Assembly (NCBI GenBank): GCA_050262615.1 | Contig: JBLNEL010000291.1 | Location: 1-42,919, forward strand | Length of the DNA: 42,919 bases | DNA from: JAUZPB01 sp050262615 | Lineage (GTDB): Bacteria > Bacteroidota > Ignavibacteria > Ignavibacteriales > SURF-24 | Direction: 5' to 3' | Shown: one piece after another, positions 1 to 8,785 of the stretch | How positions within the stretch are numbered: position 1 is the stretch's first letter | Layout of the letters: each line of letters begins with the position of its first letter | The notes under the pieces: generated by a model | The model's database searches: none | Told to the model about the DNA's origin: nothing | Seen by the model: only the letters and a program-made list of their open reading frames with translations | Made by a program: the position numbers and the translations under genes

Positions 1-90
1 GATGAGTACCTCGAAGCAAGAGACTTAAGTAACCAGGACCAGAAAAAAGCTCTTATGGAATTAGAAGAAGAGGATTCGGTAGAAGAATAG
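1..90 (+). CDS. 3' end of an unknown protein (partial)
   Basis: The window opens inside an open frame that gives 29 residues and stops at TAG 88-90. The tail is very acidic and ends in EEEDSVEE. It is followed after about 35 bases by a good hairpin terminator, which supports a real gene end. Too little is present to name a family, and the start lies outside the window. Confidence 0.6.
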   Translation, partial: DEYLEARDLSNQDQKKALMELEEEDSVEE

Positions 91-124
91 ATCTGCCCAT
101 AAGATAAATAGACTTAAAAAATAT

Positions 125-166
125 AAAGGCAGTGAAGTCCATTAAAACTCCACTGCCTTTGTTTTT
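125..166. terminator. Rho-independent terminator, probably bidirectional
   Basis: AAAGGCAGTG (125-134) pairs perfectly with CACTGCCTTT (151-160), giving a 10-bp stem. On the plus strand it is followed by GTTTTTAA and on the minus strand by ATATTTTTTAAG. It lies between the plus-strand gene ending at 90 and the minus-strand response regulator ending at 236, so it can serve both converging transcripts. Confidence 0.75.
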
Positions 167-235
167 AATATAAAACAGCTTTCAATATAAACACAGTAAA
201 ATTATCTTCTCTCTCCGGCTGGATCTGCTCCCCCC

Positions 236-655
236 TTACTGCAGGCTCTGCTCATCACTCTTTACCGAACCCTTCCTTGCCATGGCATATACGATCGACC
301 TGACTAGTGTCTTGCCGTCTATCTGTAGCTTTATTAAGTAATCCTGCGCACCTAGCCTTACAGCTTTCATTCCGAGCTCTTCATCTTCCAGCCCTGTCAT
401 TATTACAACTGGTATGTCCTTTATCTCAGAAAGAAGTTTCTCCACCGTGTCAAGCCCGCAGCTGTCGGGTAATGTCAGATCAAGCAGTATTACATCATAA
501 TGCCCCTTCTTAAGCTTGTCAATCCCGCTCGAAAGCCTGAATGCCTGCTCGATGCTTATATCTACCCAGTCCTCTTCCTTAATAATAGCACTGATATACT
601 GCCCGTCACCCATACTGTCTTCGATCATAAGGACTTTAATAGTATCAAATTTCAT
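236..655 (-). CDS. Single-domain response regulator (CheY-like receiver)
   Basis: A stand-alone receiver domain of 139 residues with no output domain. The acidic pair is E12-D13, the phospho-acceptor aspartate is D59 in ILLDLTLPDS, the switch threonine is T87 in VIMTG and the conserved lysine is K109 in DYLIK. In this family a histidine kinase phosphorylates the aspartate and the protein acts through protein contacts. No kinase is adjacent, so its partner is unknown. The first position of the acidic pocket is Glu where Asp is more usual, which is a common variation. The start is ATG at 655 with a G-rich stretch (GGGGGTC) about 6 bases upstream. Transcription ends at the hairpin at 125-166. 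Confidence 0.9.
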   Translation of the reverse strand: MKFDTIKVLMIEDSMGDGQYISAIIKEEDWVDISIEQAFRLSSGIDKLKKGHYDVILLDLTLPDSCGLDTVEKLLSEIKDIPVVIMTGLEDEELGMKAVRLGAQDYLIKLQIDGKTLVRSIVYAMARKGSVKSDEQSLQ

Positions 656-954
656 GTTTTGTGACCCCCGGGTTATGTGTGCATTAGTGAATTTATAATA
701 AAAATTTTCAAATGTAAAGCAAAATCATTTAGTCTGAAGATTGACCTGAATTACATTTTCTTATGTGTGCCGGTAGACCTCTTTACTTACACTCTCAGCT
801 TTTTTAAATCTGGACTACTAAATTAAATGCTGGCAAAATTAAAGTAAAAGCAAAATTATTGGGACTGTAATATTAAAAGGAAAATTTAAAGGATTAAATC
901 TCTCTTTACAATTATAATGTGTTTAACTATCTTTCCCGGGTCAATTTGAAAATT

Positions 955-1287
955 ATGAATCTAAGATTAATTAGAAATATTGTATCTGTACTGCTGCTGA
1001 GCTTTGCTTTTCACTTCGCTCACTCCGAGTTTGATTTCCTGACCCCTGAACTGGATAATCATTCAACGCATGACTATTGCCAGCTGGTTAACTCGGCTAC
1101 AGTAGCTCATCACATTAACCTGGGCTCGGTTGTAAAACTCTCTTTCAGTATCGACCATAATTTCCTGGTCCCGCAATTCGAGATCCCTGTCGTTAACCAA
1201 AATGAACTGCTTGTCGACCGGCATAATATACCCTTGCTGCATCCGGGCAGCCCTTCGTTTATTTTAAACCGCACAATTCTGATCTGA
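955..1287 (+). CDS. Small secreted protein of unknown function, upstream of metal efflux genes
   Basis: Not a family I recognise. From ATG 955 the product is 110 residues, beginning with a short basic stretch and a hydrophobic segment (VLLLSFAFHF) typical of a Sec signal peptide. The mature part has several histidines and one cysteine, including HSTHDYC. An in-frame GTG at 919 would add 12 residues; neither start has a clear ribosome binding site, and I prefer the ATG because it places the signal peptide at the N terminus. It sits about 100 bases before the efflux channel gene on the same strand, so it may be co-transcribed with the efflux operon. Small periplasmic proteins often accompany metal efflux systems, but a metal-binding role here is inference only. 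Confidence 0.5.
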   Translation: MNLRLIRNIVSVLLLSFAFHFAHSEFDFLTPELDNHSTHDYCQLVNSATVAHHINLGSVVKLSFSIDHNFLVPQFEIPVVNQNELLVDRHNIPLLHPGSPSFILNRTILI

Positions 1288-1388
1288 GAGCCTTTATCAT
1301 TCTCTGATCTGTGTTTTCCTTTTTTAAAAGGGTTAAATACACCTTTAATTTATTTCTCAAAACTCCAAAACAAAGTAAAACTATTATT

Positions 1389-2645
1389 ATGCAGAAATTA
1401 TTTAACGCCCTGTTATACTCTTTAGTATTTACAGTGCTTTCCTTTGCATCTCTCAGGGCACAAAACCGCCTTTCATTAAAAGAGGCCGTTGAAATTGCTC
1501 TTGGCAAAAACCCTGCTCTGGCTTCTTCTAAAGCCGGTATTGATAGATCAAAAGGAAAGTACTTAAGCGGAATCTCGCTCCCTAAACCATCTCTCTCCCT
1601 TAATTATGAGTACGTCCCGCGTAATAAAAGCCTTGGTAAGTTCGGCGAACGCACTATTGAACTCTCTCAGGAAATTGAGTTTCCTACTGTTTACTTTACA
1701 CGCGCCTCTCAGCTTAAATCCCAGATCGGGCTGAGCCAGGCTGAATATGAAAAAACAAGAATTACAGTTGCTTCACAGGTAAAAAAAGCTTACTGCAACC
1801 AGCTTGCAAAAATTAAACACGCTGAAATAGCAAAACTTAACCTCGGCTTCGCTGAAAGTTTTTTGGAAAAAGCTAAAACAAGATCTGATCTCGGCGAGGC
1901 TTCAAACCTCGAACTGCTTACAGCCAGGGTCCAGGCTAAACAGGCTCTGAATGAACTCCAGTCGGCTGAATATGAAGTCAAAATTGCTGAAAATGAATTG
2001 ATCAGCATTCTGGGCTATCCCTCGGAAGCCTTAAATAACCACCTCCTGCTTTCCGATAGCCTAGGCTTTAAAGAAATTGACCTCAATATAAATGAGCTTA
2101 TCAATCAGGCCCTTAACTCTAACCCCGATTATAAAATGGCTGAGGCTAACCTTGACTTTAGCCGCGCAGGCAGTACTCTGGCCTATTCGGGACTCCTTCC
2201 CGGCTTTAATATCGCATACGCAAGACAATCTGAACAGGGTAATTCTGACCTCTATGGAATGACTTTCGGTATTTCTCTCCCATTGTGGTTTATCTTCGAA
2301 CAGAATGGACAGATTCAGGAGGCTAAGGCCGATCTTAGAAGCTCCGAGGCTGAACTAGAAGGTGTTAAAAATTCTATCAGACTTAATGTTAATAACTCTT
2401 ATAACAGACTGAAAAACGATGAGAGACAACTGAAACTCTACCGCGATGAGATCCTTATCCAGTCTGAGGAGATCTTTAAGGCTGCCCGCATAAGCTACGA
2501 CGAGGGCGAAATATCTTACCTCGAATTTATGCAGGCTAGCCAGACTCTCCTTAATTCCAGAACAGGATATATTGATATGCTCTTAAACTATAACAATTCA
2601 CTTACTGCCCTCGAAGAAGCTCTCGGCAGGGAAATAGAAAATTAA
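1389..2645 (+). CDS. TolC-family outer-membrane efflux channel (CusC/CzcC type)
   Basis: Outer-membrane channel of a tripartite efflux system; 418 residues from ATG 1389. A signal peptide ends near LRAQ, followed by the typical TolC start (RLSLKEAVEIALGKNPAL). Two long heptad-rich helical regions with the internal duplication of the family follow; the second half includes the usual segment ending IYRDEILIQSEEIFKAARISYDEGEISYLEFMQA-like, seen here as YRDEILIQ and then YDEGEISYLEF. An upstream in-frame start at 1311 would put 26 extra residues before the signal peptide and is unlikely. It is the first gene of channel-adaptor-pump order. Its last codons and stop lie in a 17-bp tandem repeat that runs into the spacer. 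Confidence 0.88.
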   Translation: MQKLFNALLYSLVFTVLSFASLRAQNRLSLKEAVEIALGKNPALASSKAGIDRSKGKYLSGISLPKPSLSLNYEYVPRNKSLGKFGERTIELSQEIEFPTVYFTRASQLKSQIGLSQAEYEKTRITVASQVKKAYCNQLAKIKHAEIAKLNLGFAESFLEKAKTRSDLGEASNLELLTARVQAKQALNELQSAEYEVKIAENELISILGYPSEALNNHLLLSDSLGFKEIDLNINELINQALNSNPDYKMAEANLDFSRAGSTLAYSGLLPGFNIAYARQSEQGNSDLYGMTFGISLPLWFIFEQNGQIQEAKADLRSSEAELEGVKNSIRLNVNNSYNRLKNDERQLKLYRDEILIQSEEIFKAARISYDEGEISYLEFMQASQTLLNSRTGYIDMLLNYNNSLTALEEALGREIEN

Positions 2646-2684
2646 AATTGACAGAAAATTATAATGAATAGAAAATTAAATTGG
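2634..2684 (+). repeat. Three 17-bp tandem units across the stop codon of the channel gene
   Basis: Units: ATAGAAAATTAAAATTG at 2634-2650, ACAGAAAATTATAATGA at 2651-2667 and ATAGAAAATTAAATTGG at 2668-2684. The first unit contains the final codons and the TAA stop (2643-2645). The array fills nearly all of the 47-base spacer before the adaptor's ATG at 2693. The sequence is AT-rich, so some similarity is expected by chance, but the phase is kept over three copies. Confidence 0.7.
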
Positions 2685-2692
2685 AATTTATA

Positions 2693-3892
2693 ATGAAATT
2701 AAAATTAAAATTTGTTCTGCCGGCACTTTTAATTGCCTCAAACTTTTTGCTTTTCCCCGGCTGCTCTAAGTCTTCAGAAGAAGGTCAGAAACCTGAGGAA
2801 AAAGAAGAAACTAAAACTGAAGTCACTCTGAGCAGTAAGTCAGTCAGCAGTATCCACCTCGAAACTGTAACCGCTGAGGAAAAACCTTTAACAGGCGAAC
2901 TTGTCTGCCCGGCTGAACTTGTCACCGATCAGGATAAAGAAGCACTCGTCGGATCATTTGTCCAGGGACGTGTCCACAGGGTGAAAGCAAAACTTGGCGA
3001 CTATGTAAGAAAAGGCGAAGAACTGATGCTGATCGAGGGACTCGAGGTTGGTGAGATCAAGGCCGGATTTATTAAATCAAAAGCTCAGCTTGAATTTGCT
3101 GAGGCTGCTTATAAACGCTCTAAAAACCTGCTCGACCAAAAGGTAGGCTCTCAGAAATCTTTCCTCGAGGCTCAGTCTGAATACCATAAGGCCCTGGCTG
3201 AATTTAATGCCGAGGATAAAAAGATACATTCTATCGGTCTTAAAGATGAGGATGTCGAAACTTTTATCTCCGCTAACAGCAGCGACCATACAAGCGGCGT
3301 AATTTCTGTCAAGTCCCCGATCGACGGCATTGTTGTCGAAAGAAATGTCGTCATTGGCCAGCAGGTCGACCAGTCTACTAACGCTTTTAGAATTGTAAAT
3401 ACTTCCACTCTCTTTGCCGACGGACAGCTTAATGAAAAAGATGCTATGCTCGTTAGCGGCAGAACCGGATCTGAAGTAAATATCTCCCTTACTTCTTTAC
3501 CCGAACAGTGCTGCAAAGGAAAAATAAGCTATATCGCTGAAGTGGTCGACGAGAAAACACGTACCGTAAAGGTAAGAGCATCTCTTTCTAACCCGTCGCG
3601 CAAACTAAAACCCGAAATGTTTGTCGAAATGCGCATCCCTTACTCCTCAGGCGCAAAAGCCATAGTACTGCCCCAGGAATCTGTTATTAAGGATAATAAC
3701 GAGGCTTTTGTCTTCGTTGCAAAAAACGATACCGTTTTTGAAAAAAGAGTAATTGAGATTATCCCCTCATCAGCTCAGACTGACTATCTGCAGATTTCTA
3801 AAGGCGTTAAGGCCGGCGAAAAGGTTGTCTCAAAAGGCGCCTTCCTGCTTAAATCAGAACTCTTGAAAGATAGACTCGGGGAAGGAGAATAA
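2693..3892 (+). CDS. RND efflux periplasmic adaptor lipoprotein (CusB/CzcB type)
   Basis: Membrane fusion protein that bridges the inner-membrane pump and the outer-membrane channel; 399 residues from ATG 2693. The signal peptide ends in the lipobox LFPGC with the lipidated cysteine at residue 24. Then follow an acidic linker, the first biotinyl-lipoyl half (VHRVKAKLGDYVRKGEEL), an alpha-hairpin, the second lipoyl half (SPIDGIVVERNVVIGQQVDQ), a beta-barrel domain and a membrane-proximal domain. A TTG at 2681 would add four residues and is less likely. The stop lies two bases before the pump start, indicating a tightly coupled operon. No obvious N-terminal His- or Met-rich metal-binding region is seen, so the metal cannot be read from this protein. 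Confidence 0.9.
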   Translation: MKLKLKFVLPALLIASNFLLFPGCSKSSEEGQKPEEKEETKTEVTLSSKSVSSIHLETVTAEEKPLTGELVCPAELVTDQDKEALVGSFVQGRVHRVKAKLGDYVRKGEELMLIEGLEVGEIKAGFIKSKAQLEFAEAAYKRSKNLLDQKVGSQKSFLEAQSEYHKALAEFNAEDKKIHSIGLKDEDVETFISANSSDHTSGVISVKSPIDGIVVERNVVIGQQVDQSTNAFRIVNTSTLFADGQLNEKDAMLVSGRTGSEVNISLTSLPEQCCKGKISYIAEVVDEKTRTVKVRASLSNPSRKLKPEMFVEMRIPYSSGAKAIVLPQESVIKDNNEAFVFVAKNDTVFEKRVIEIIPSSAQTDYLQISKGVKAGEKVVSKGAFLLKSELLKDRLGEGE

Positions 3893-3894
3893 TA

Positions 3895-6800
3895 ATGCTT
3901 GAAAAAATTGTCTCCTTCTGCCTTAAACAGAAGACCCTTATCGCTGTGGTTTCACTGCTTATTGCAGCTGTCGGAATTTATTGCTACGTAAAACTCCCGA
4001 TCGACGCTTTCCCCGATGTAACCAGCAACCAGGTCGAGATCGTTAGCAATGCACCCGGACTCTCACCCCTCGAGATCGAAAGGTTTGTCACTTACCCGGT
4101 CGAAATGTCAATGCGCGGCCTGCCGGGACTCGAACAGATGAGATCGGTTACTAAGTTCGGACTCTCTGTCGTTACTATCGTATTTAAAGATGATCTGGAT
4201 ATCTACTTCGCCAGACAGCTTGTTAATGAAAGACTTGAAGATATCTCGGGCGACCTGCCTAAAGGAGTTGATGTTTCTCTTGGACCAATTACAACGGCAA
4301 TGGGCGAAATTTATCAGTTTACCCTCGAAGGCAAATATCCTGATAACCCTAATGACCAGGTGCGCTACTTGACTGACCTGCGTACCCTTGAGGAGTGGAC
4401 CGTTACTCCAATGCTTAAAAATATCCAGGGAGTAAATGAGGTAAATTCTTTCGGCGGCTATTTCAGACAATACCAGATAACCGTTTCACCTGAAAAGCTT
4501 GTCAAATATGACCTTACCGTAGATGACGTCTTTCAGGCAGTCGAAAACGGCAACCAGAACGCAGGCGGTAATATTCTTGAAAAATACTCTGAACAGTATA
4601 TCGTACGCGGCGTTGGACTTATAAGCTCAATTGATGATATTAAAAATATTGTTCTTAAATCCTACCACGGCACCCCGGTCTGCATCCAGGATGTGGCAGA
4701 TATTTCAGCTGGCGAAGCTGTGCGCCAGGGAGCTTCACTTATTAATGGCAGCCGCGAAGCCGTCGGCGGAATTGTTATGATGCTCCAGGGCGAAAATAGT
4801 AACGAGGTCGTCGAAAGAATTAAAGATAAGGTGAAGGAAATAAACGATAGCAATATCCTCCCCGATGGAATAAAAATAAAACCTTACTACGACCGTTCGC
4901 AAATAGTCGGAAAAAGCATCTCTACGGTCTCGTCTACTCTTATCGAAGGCGCAATTCTGGTATTGATCATACTCTACCTTATGCTCCGCAATTTCAGGGG
5001 AGCTATGGTTGTACTTCTTGCTCTTCCGCTTTCATTGCTGCTTACTTTTATCGTAATGAAACTTACTCACCTCGAAGCAAATATTATGTCTTTGGGCGGA
5101 CTTGCAATTTCAATCGGTATGATAATCGACGCAACAATTATTCAGGTCGAAAACGTGCAGCGCCACCTGACCGGCAGCGGAAAAAGTAATGAAAGAAAAT
5201 TAACCGGTGTGCTTAATGCAGTCCTCGAGGTAAGAAAACCTTCTATCTTCGGTGAACTTATTATCGCAATAACTTTCCTCCCTATAATCTCCCTGCAGGG
5301 CCTGGAAGGTAAAATGTTTACTCCGCTTGCTCTTACTGTTGCAATTGCACTTATGGCTTCAATGCTCCTGTCGGTTTTTGTTATCCCTGTCCTCTGCGCT
5401 TATTTCTTAAAACCGGGCGAGGAAAAACCTAACCGCCTTCTCGATGCAATAAAAAAACTCTACTTCCCGCTGCTCGACTGGAGCCTTAGCCGTAAAGTGC
5501 CTGTTATTGCTTCTGCAGTTATACTCTTTATCATATCCTTAATTATGCTGCCTCAGCTTGGAACTGAGTTTATGCCGGTTATGGACGAGGGGGCATTCGA
5601 TATGGACGTACAGCTGCTTCCTGGTGTGTCTCTCCCAAAAGCTCTCGAGGTAAACCGCCTTATAGGCGAAAAATTAAGAAAATTCCCTGAACTCGAAACT
5701 ATGATCTCCAGAACAGGTCAGACCGGCATCGCCTTGGAAGCCCGGGGAGTCGATAAAACTGGCTATACCGGCGTGCTTAAACCTAGAGATCAGTGGACCT
5801 CGGCGAAGTCAAGAGAGGAACTGACAGAAAAAATGAGAGAGGCCGTTGCTTCAATCCCTGGAATCGGCTTCGGCTTCAGCCAGCCTATACAGTGCCGCAT
5901 CGACGAGCTCGTAGCAGGCACAAGAGCACAGCTTATCGTAAAACTCTTCGGCGAGGATATGGATATCCTTAAACAAAAGGCTGAGGAGATCTCAGCCGTG
6001 CTTTCAAAAATTAACGGCTCAACTGACGTCGTAATTGAACAGGTAGCAGGCCAGCCTTACCTTACTATTAATGTCGATAGAAAGAAAATTGCACGCTATG
6101 GACTTAATGTGGGCGACGTCCTTAAGACTGTCGAAATATGTATAGCCGGCAAAAGCGCCACCCAGCTCTATGAACAGAATAGATCGTTCGATATTACCGT
6201 AAGACTCCCTGAACAGTATAGAGGCTCCGCTGAAGCTATCAGGAAAACACTTGTCCCAACCCCCGGAGGATTTAATGTGCCGCTTGAACAGCTATCAGAT
6301 ATCAGTATTACAGAAGGACCAATGCAGATAAGCCGCGAAAATGGCTTAAGACGAATAGGCGTCGAACTTAATATACAGAACAGGGATATCGGCAGCTATG
6401 TCGAAGAGGCTAAGACAAAAATAAAACAGAATGTAAAATTCCCCTCAGGCTATTATACCGAATGGGGCGGACAATTTGAAAACCAGCAGAGAGCTATGCG
6501 GCGCCTTATGATCATTGCTCCGCTTGCAGCTCTGCTTATAATTCTGCTTTTATTCGTTACCTTTAGATCCTTGAGACTTACTTTCCTTGTGACCTCAAAC
6601 CTGCCGTTTGCTCTTATTGGAGGAGTCTTTGCCCTCTATTTCTCAGGCCAGTATCTCTCTGTGCCGGCATCTGTCGGATTTATTGTGCTCTTCGGCGTGG
6701 CTGTCTTAAACGGCGTAGTGCTCGTTTCTTATATAAGCCAGCTTCGGCAAAATAATATGCCCGTTAAAGCTGCCGTCCTGAAGGCTTGCAACGATAGACT

Positions 6801-7029
6801 CCGGCCTGTGCTTATGACTGCACTTATTGCAATTTTCAGCCTTATACCAATGCTCTTTGCTTCAGGCCCTGGCTCTGAGGTCCAGAAACCCCTTGCAACT
6901 GTCGTTACAGGCGGACTGTTTACTTCAACTTTCTTAACCCTTATCGTTATCCCGACCCTTTATGAATGGTTCGAGGGAAAGAAAAGAAAAATAATTGTCG
7001 ACGAGGTCTTGGTAGAAGAAGAGATCTGA
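3895..7029 (+). CDS. Heavy-metal RND efflux pump (CusA/CzcA family)
   Basis: Proton-driven inner-membrane pump, 1044 residues, the usual family length. The start is LEKIVSFCLKQKTLIAV, with the first membrane helix, then the porter domain (IDAFPDVTSNQVEI), helices 2-6, a second porter half from about residue 560 and a final helix bundle. The proton-relay helix reads AISIGMIIDATIIQVEN, with D412 and E419. It lacks the extra aspartate of the DFG-x3-DGA pattern of divalent-metal CzcA pumps and looks more like the CusA helix. However, the region equivalent to the CusA methionines (near SRTGQTGIALEARG) has no matching Met as far as I can align by eye. Family knowledge supports metal export; whether the metal is Cu/Ag or divalent is unresolved. 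The gap to the adaptor is two bases, with a purine-rich GGGGAAGGAGAA just upstream as a strong ribosome binding site. Confidence 0.93.
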   Translation: MLEKIVSFCLKQKTLIAVVSLLIAAVGIYCYVKLPIDAFPDVTSNQVEIVSNAPGLSPLEIERFVTYPVEMSMRGLPGLEQMRSVTKFGLSVVTIVFKDDLDIYFARQLVNERLEDISGDLPKGVDVSLGPITTAMGEIYQFTLEGKYPDNPNDQVRYLTDLRTLEEWTVTPMLKNIQGVNEVNSFGGYFRQYQITVSPEKLVKYDLTVDDVFQAVENGNQNAGGNILEKYSEQYIVRGVGLISSIDDIKNIVLKSYHGTPVCIQDVADISAGEAVRQGASLINGSREAVGGIVMMLQGENSNEVVERIKDKVKEINDSNILPDGIKIKPYYDRSQIVGKSISTVSSTLIEGAILVLIILYLMLRNFRGAMVVLLALPLSLLLTFIVMKLTHLEANIMSLGGLAISIGMIIDATIIQVENVQRHLTGSGKSNERKLTGVLNAVLEVRKPSIFGELIIAITFLPIISLQGLEGKMFTPLALTVAIALMASMLLSVFVIPVLCAYFLKPGEEKPNRLLDAIKKLYFPLLDWSLSRKVPVIASAVILFIISLIMLPQLGTEFMPVMDEGAFDMDVQLLPGVSLPKALEVNRLIGEKLRKFPELETMISRTGQTGIALEARGVDKTGYTGVLKPRDQWTSAKSREELTEKMREAVASIPGIGFGFSQPIQCRIDELVAGTRAQLIVKLFGEDMDILKQKAEEISAVLSKINGSTDVVIEQVAGQPYLTINVDRKKIARYGLNVGDVLKTVEICIAGKSATQLYEQNRSFDITVRLPEQYRGSAEAIRKTLVPTPGGFNVPLEQLSDISITEGPMQISRENGLRRIGVELNIQNRDIGSYVEEAKTKIKQNVKFPSGYYTEWGGQFENQQRAMRRLMIIAPLAALLIILLLFVTFRSLRLTFLVTSNLPFALIGGVFALYFSGQYLSVPASVGFIVLFGVAVLNGVVLVSYISQLRQNNMPVKAAVLKACNDRLRPVLMTALIAIFSLIPMLFASGPGSEVQKPLATVVTGGLFTSTFLTLIVIPTLYEWFEGKKRKIIVDEVLVEEEI

Positions 7030-7058
7030 TTTATTATTCTTTTTTATTCTTTTTTTCA

Positions 7059-7091
7059 GGCTGCACCCGGTATACTGCTCCGGGTGCAGCC
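7059..7091 (+). terminator. Strong hairpin after the efflux operon, weak U tract
   Basis: GGCTGCACCCGG (7059-7070) pairs perfectly with CCGGGTGCAGCC (7080-7091) around a 9-base loop. It begins 29 bases after the pump stop. The T-rich run lies before the stem (7030-7056) and only CTCCTTATAA follows it, so it is not a textbook intrinsic terminator; it could instead protect the mRNA 3' end. Confidence 0.55.
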
Positions 7092-7173
7092 CTCCTTATA
7101 ACCTCCTTAAAACTAACTTTTACCCGACCCCTTTTTCATCTCTTTTTTACTCATCTGAATTTCCTTAAAATTT

Positions 7174-7226
7174 GTTTAACCGTTAATATCTATTGTTTAG
7201 AATTTGTTTAGCGCTTATAGTTTAAT
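7174..7226 (+). promoter_or_regulatory. Cluster of GTTTA motifs upstream of alkaline phosphatase (possible operator)
   Basis: GTTTA occurs at 7174, 7195, 7206 and 7220, with a related GTTAA at 7182. The 7195 and 7206 copies are 11 bases apart, roughly one helical turn. Direct repeats of TTAACA-like hexamers spaced by a turn are the known binding pattern of PhoP in Bacillus. Here the link is inference only, and the region is AT-rich. Nothing else recognisable is seen between the hairpin at 7091 and the gene start. Confidence 0.25.
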
Positions 7227-7350
7227 GCTTGGGAATTTAATTTTAGAGTATTTATTCCCGGAATTATATAAGTTTGAAACCTGATTATTACCCGGCTCTG
7301 CTTCTTTTATTTTGCTGAGATGCCGGAATTACTATTGGAGTAAAATCTTT

Positions 7351-8769
7351 ATGAAAAAATGTTTTATCGGCTTTTTTGTTATTGTTTCTCTTCTTGGTTC
7401 ATTGGAAGGAAAAGATAAAAATAGAAATTCTGGAACCCAAAGACCGCCTAAAAATGTAATTATTATGATTGGCGACGGCATGGGATTTAATCATGTCGAG
7501 GCTTCCGGATATTATCTCTACGGTGAAAAGGGGAAACAGGTTTTTGAAAATTTTCCTGTTAAGTTTGCCGCTAGCACCTATCCTGCAAAGATAGGCGAAT
7601 ATCCTTCAAAACTTAAATGGGCGCATGGCTACGACCCTGCCGAATACTGGAAATCATTTAATTATTCAAAGGATAATGCTACCGAAAGCGCTGCGGCTGC
7701 AACAGAATTATCAACCGGGAAGAAAACCTATAATAATTCAATCGGAATGGACCTCGACTATAAACCCCTTGTTAATTTAAGCGAACTTGCAAAATCAATT
7801 GGAAAGTCTGCCGGCGTAGCTACAACTGTCCCTTTCTCACATGCAACCCCTGCTGCTTTTGCAGCTCATAACGTTACAAGAAATAATTATCCCGAAATAG
7901 CAAAGGAAATGCTTTTAGATAGCAGACTTGACGTTATTATAGGCTGCGGCCATCCTTTCTACGACGAAAAGGGAATGCCCCTTTCCTCTGCAAAGACTTA
8001 TAAATATGTCGGCGATAGCCTTATTTGGAATGGATTAAAAGAAGGCAGAATAAAATTTAACCTGGGCAAAGAAATAAAAACCCTGAAAGATGCCGATGGC
8101 GACGGAAAGCCTGATAAATGGACTTTAATTGAAAATAGATCTGACTTTCAGAAATATATGCATGCACCTGCTCCGCGCAGACTCCTCGGTGTTGCTAAAA
8201 ATATTAATACGCTCCAGGAATCAAGAGATGGCGATCTTAATGCAGACCCTTTTGTAGTCCCTTTGAATAGCAATGTCCCGTCGCTTGATGAAATTTCCCT
8301 TACAGCTCTGAATGTGCTCAATAATAACCCTAAGGGATTTTTCCTTATGATCGAAGGCGGGGCAATCGACTTTGCAAACCACGGCAACCAGCCGGGCAGA
8401 ATGCTCGAGGAAATGGCAGACTTTAATAAGGGCGTTCAGGCTGTCGTCTCCTGGATCGAAAAATATTGCAGCTGGGACGAAACTTTGCTTATCGTTACTG
8501 CTGACCACGAAAGCGGCTACCTCTGGGGACCTGAGGCCGGTATGCCCGATAAGTTTAGCCCCATCGTTAATAACGGCAAAGGCAAACTTCCCGGTATGGC
8601 TTTCTATTCGAAAGGTCATAGCAACAGCCTTGTGCCTGTCTTTGCTAAAGGCCGCGGAAGTGAACTCCTCGAACTTTTTGCCGACGAAACTGACCCGGTA
8701 AGAGGAAAGTTTATTAATAATACCGAAATACCTCAGACAGTCTTTCTGCTCTGGAAATTAAAGAAATAA
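7351..8769 (+). CDS. Secreted alkaline phosphatase (PhoA family)
   Basis: Periplasmic or secreted metal-dependent phosphomonoesterase, 472 residues from ATG 7351, with GGAG about 10 bases upstream. The signal peptide (KKCFIGFFVIVSLLGSLEG) is followed by the metal-binding start VIIMIGDGMGFNHVE (D42). The nucleophile is S113 in NATESAAAATELSTGKKT, with Glu replacing the more usual Asp before the serine. Downstream are VPFSHATPAAFAAHN, the DGDGKPDK insertion that resembles a calcium loop, GGAIDFANHGN, TADHESGYLWG and the metal-binding GHSNSLVPVFAKG. All the family's catalytic segments seem present, so an active enzyme is likely. A TTG 39 bases upstream would add residues before the signal peptide and is rejected. 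It probably releases phosphate from organic esters. The next gene follows after 16 bases. Confidence 0.92.
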   Translation: MKKCFIGFFVIVSLLGSLEGKDKNRNSGTQRPPKNVIIMIGDGMGFNHVEASGYYLYGEKGKQVFENFPVKFAASTYPAKIGEYPSKLKWAHGYDPAEYWKSFNYSKDNATESAAAATELSTGKKTYNNSIGMDLDYKPLVNLSELAKSIGKSAGVATTVPFSHATPAAFAAHNVTRNNYPEIAKEMLLDSRLDVIIGCGHPFYDEKGMPLSSAKTYKYVGDSLIWNGLKEGRIKFNLGKEIKTLKDADGDGKPDKWTLIENRSDFQKYMHAPAPRRLLGVAKNINTLQESRDGDLNADPFVVPLNSNVPSLDEISLTALNVLNNNPKGFFLMIEGGAIDFANHGNQPGRMLEEMADFNKGVQAVVSWIEKYCSWDETLLIVTADHESGYLWGPEAGMPDKFSPIVNNGKGKLPGMAFYSKGHSNSLVPVFAKGRGSELLELFADETDPVRGKFINNTEIPQTVFLLWKLKK

Positions 8770-8785
8770 AATAAAAGGAATCTTC

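Noticed and set aside
7030..7056. T-rich TTATTC repeats right after the efflux pump stop
   Set aside because: Does not include the stop codon or copy the gene end, so it does not fit the gene-end repeat pattern.
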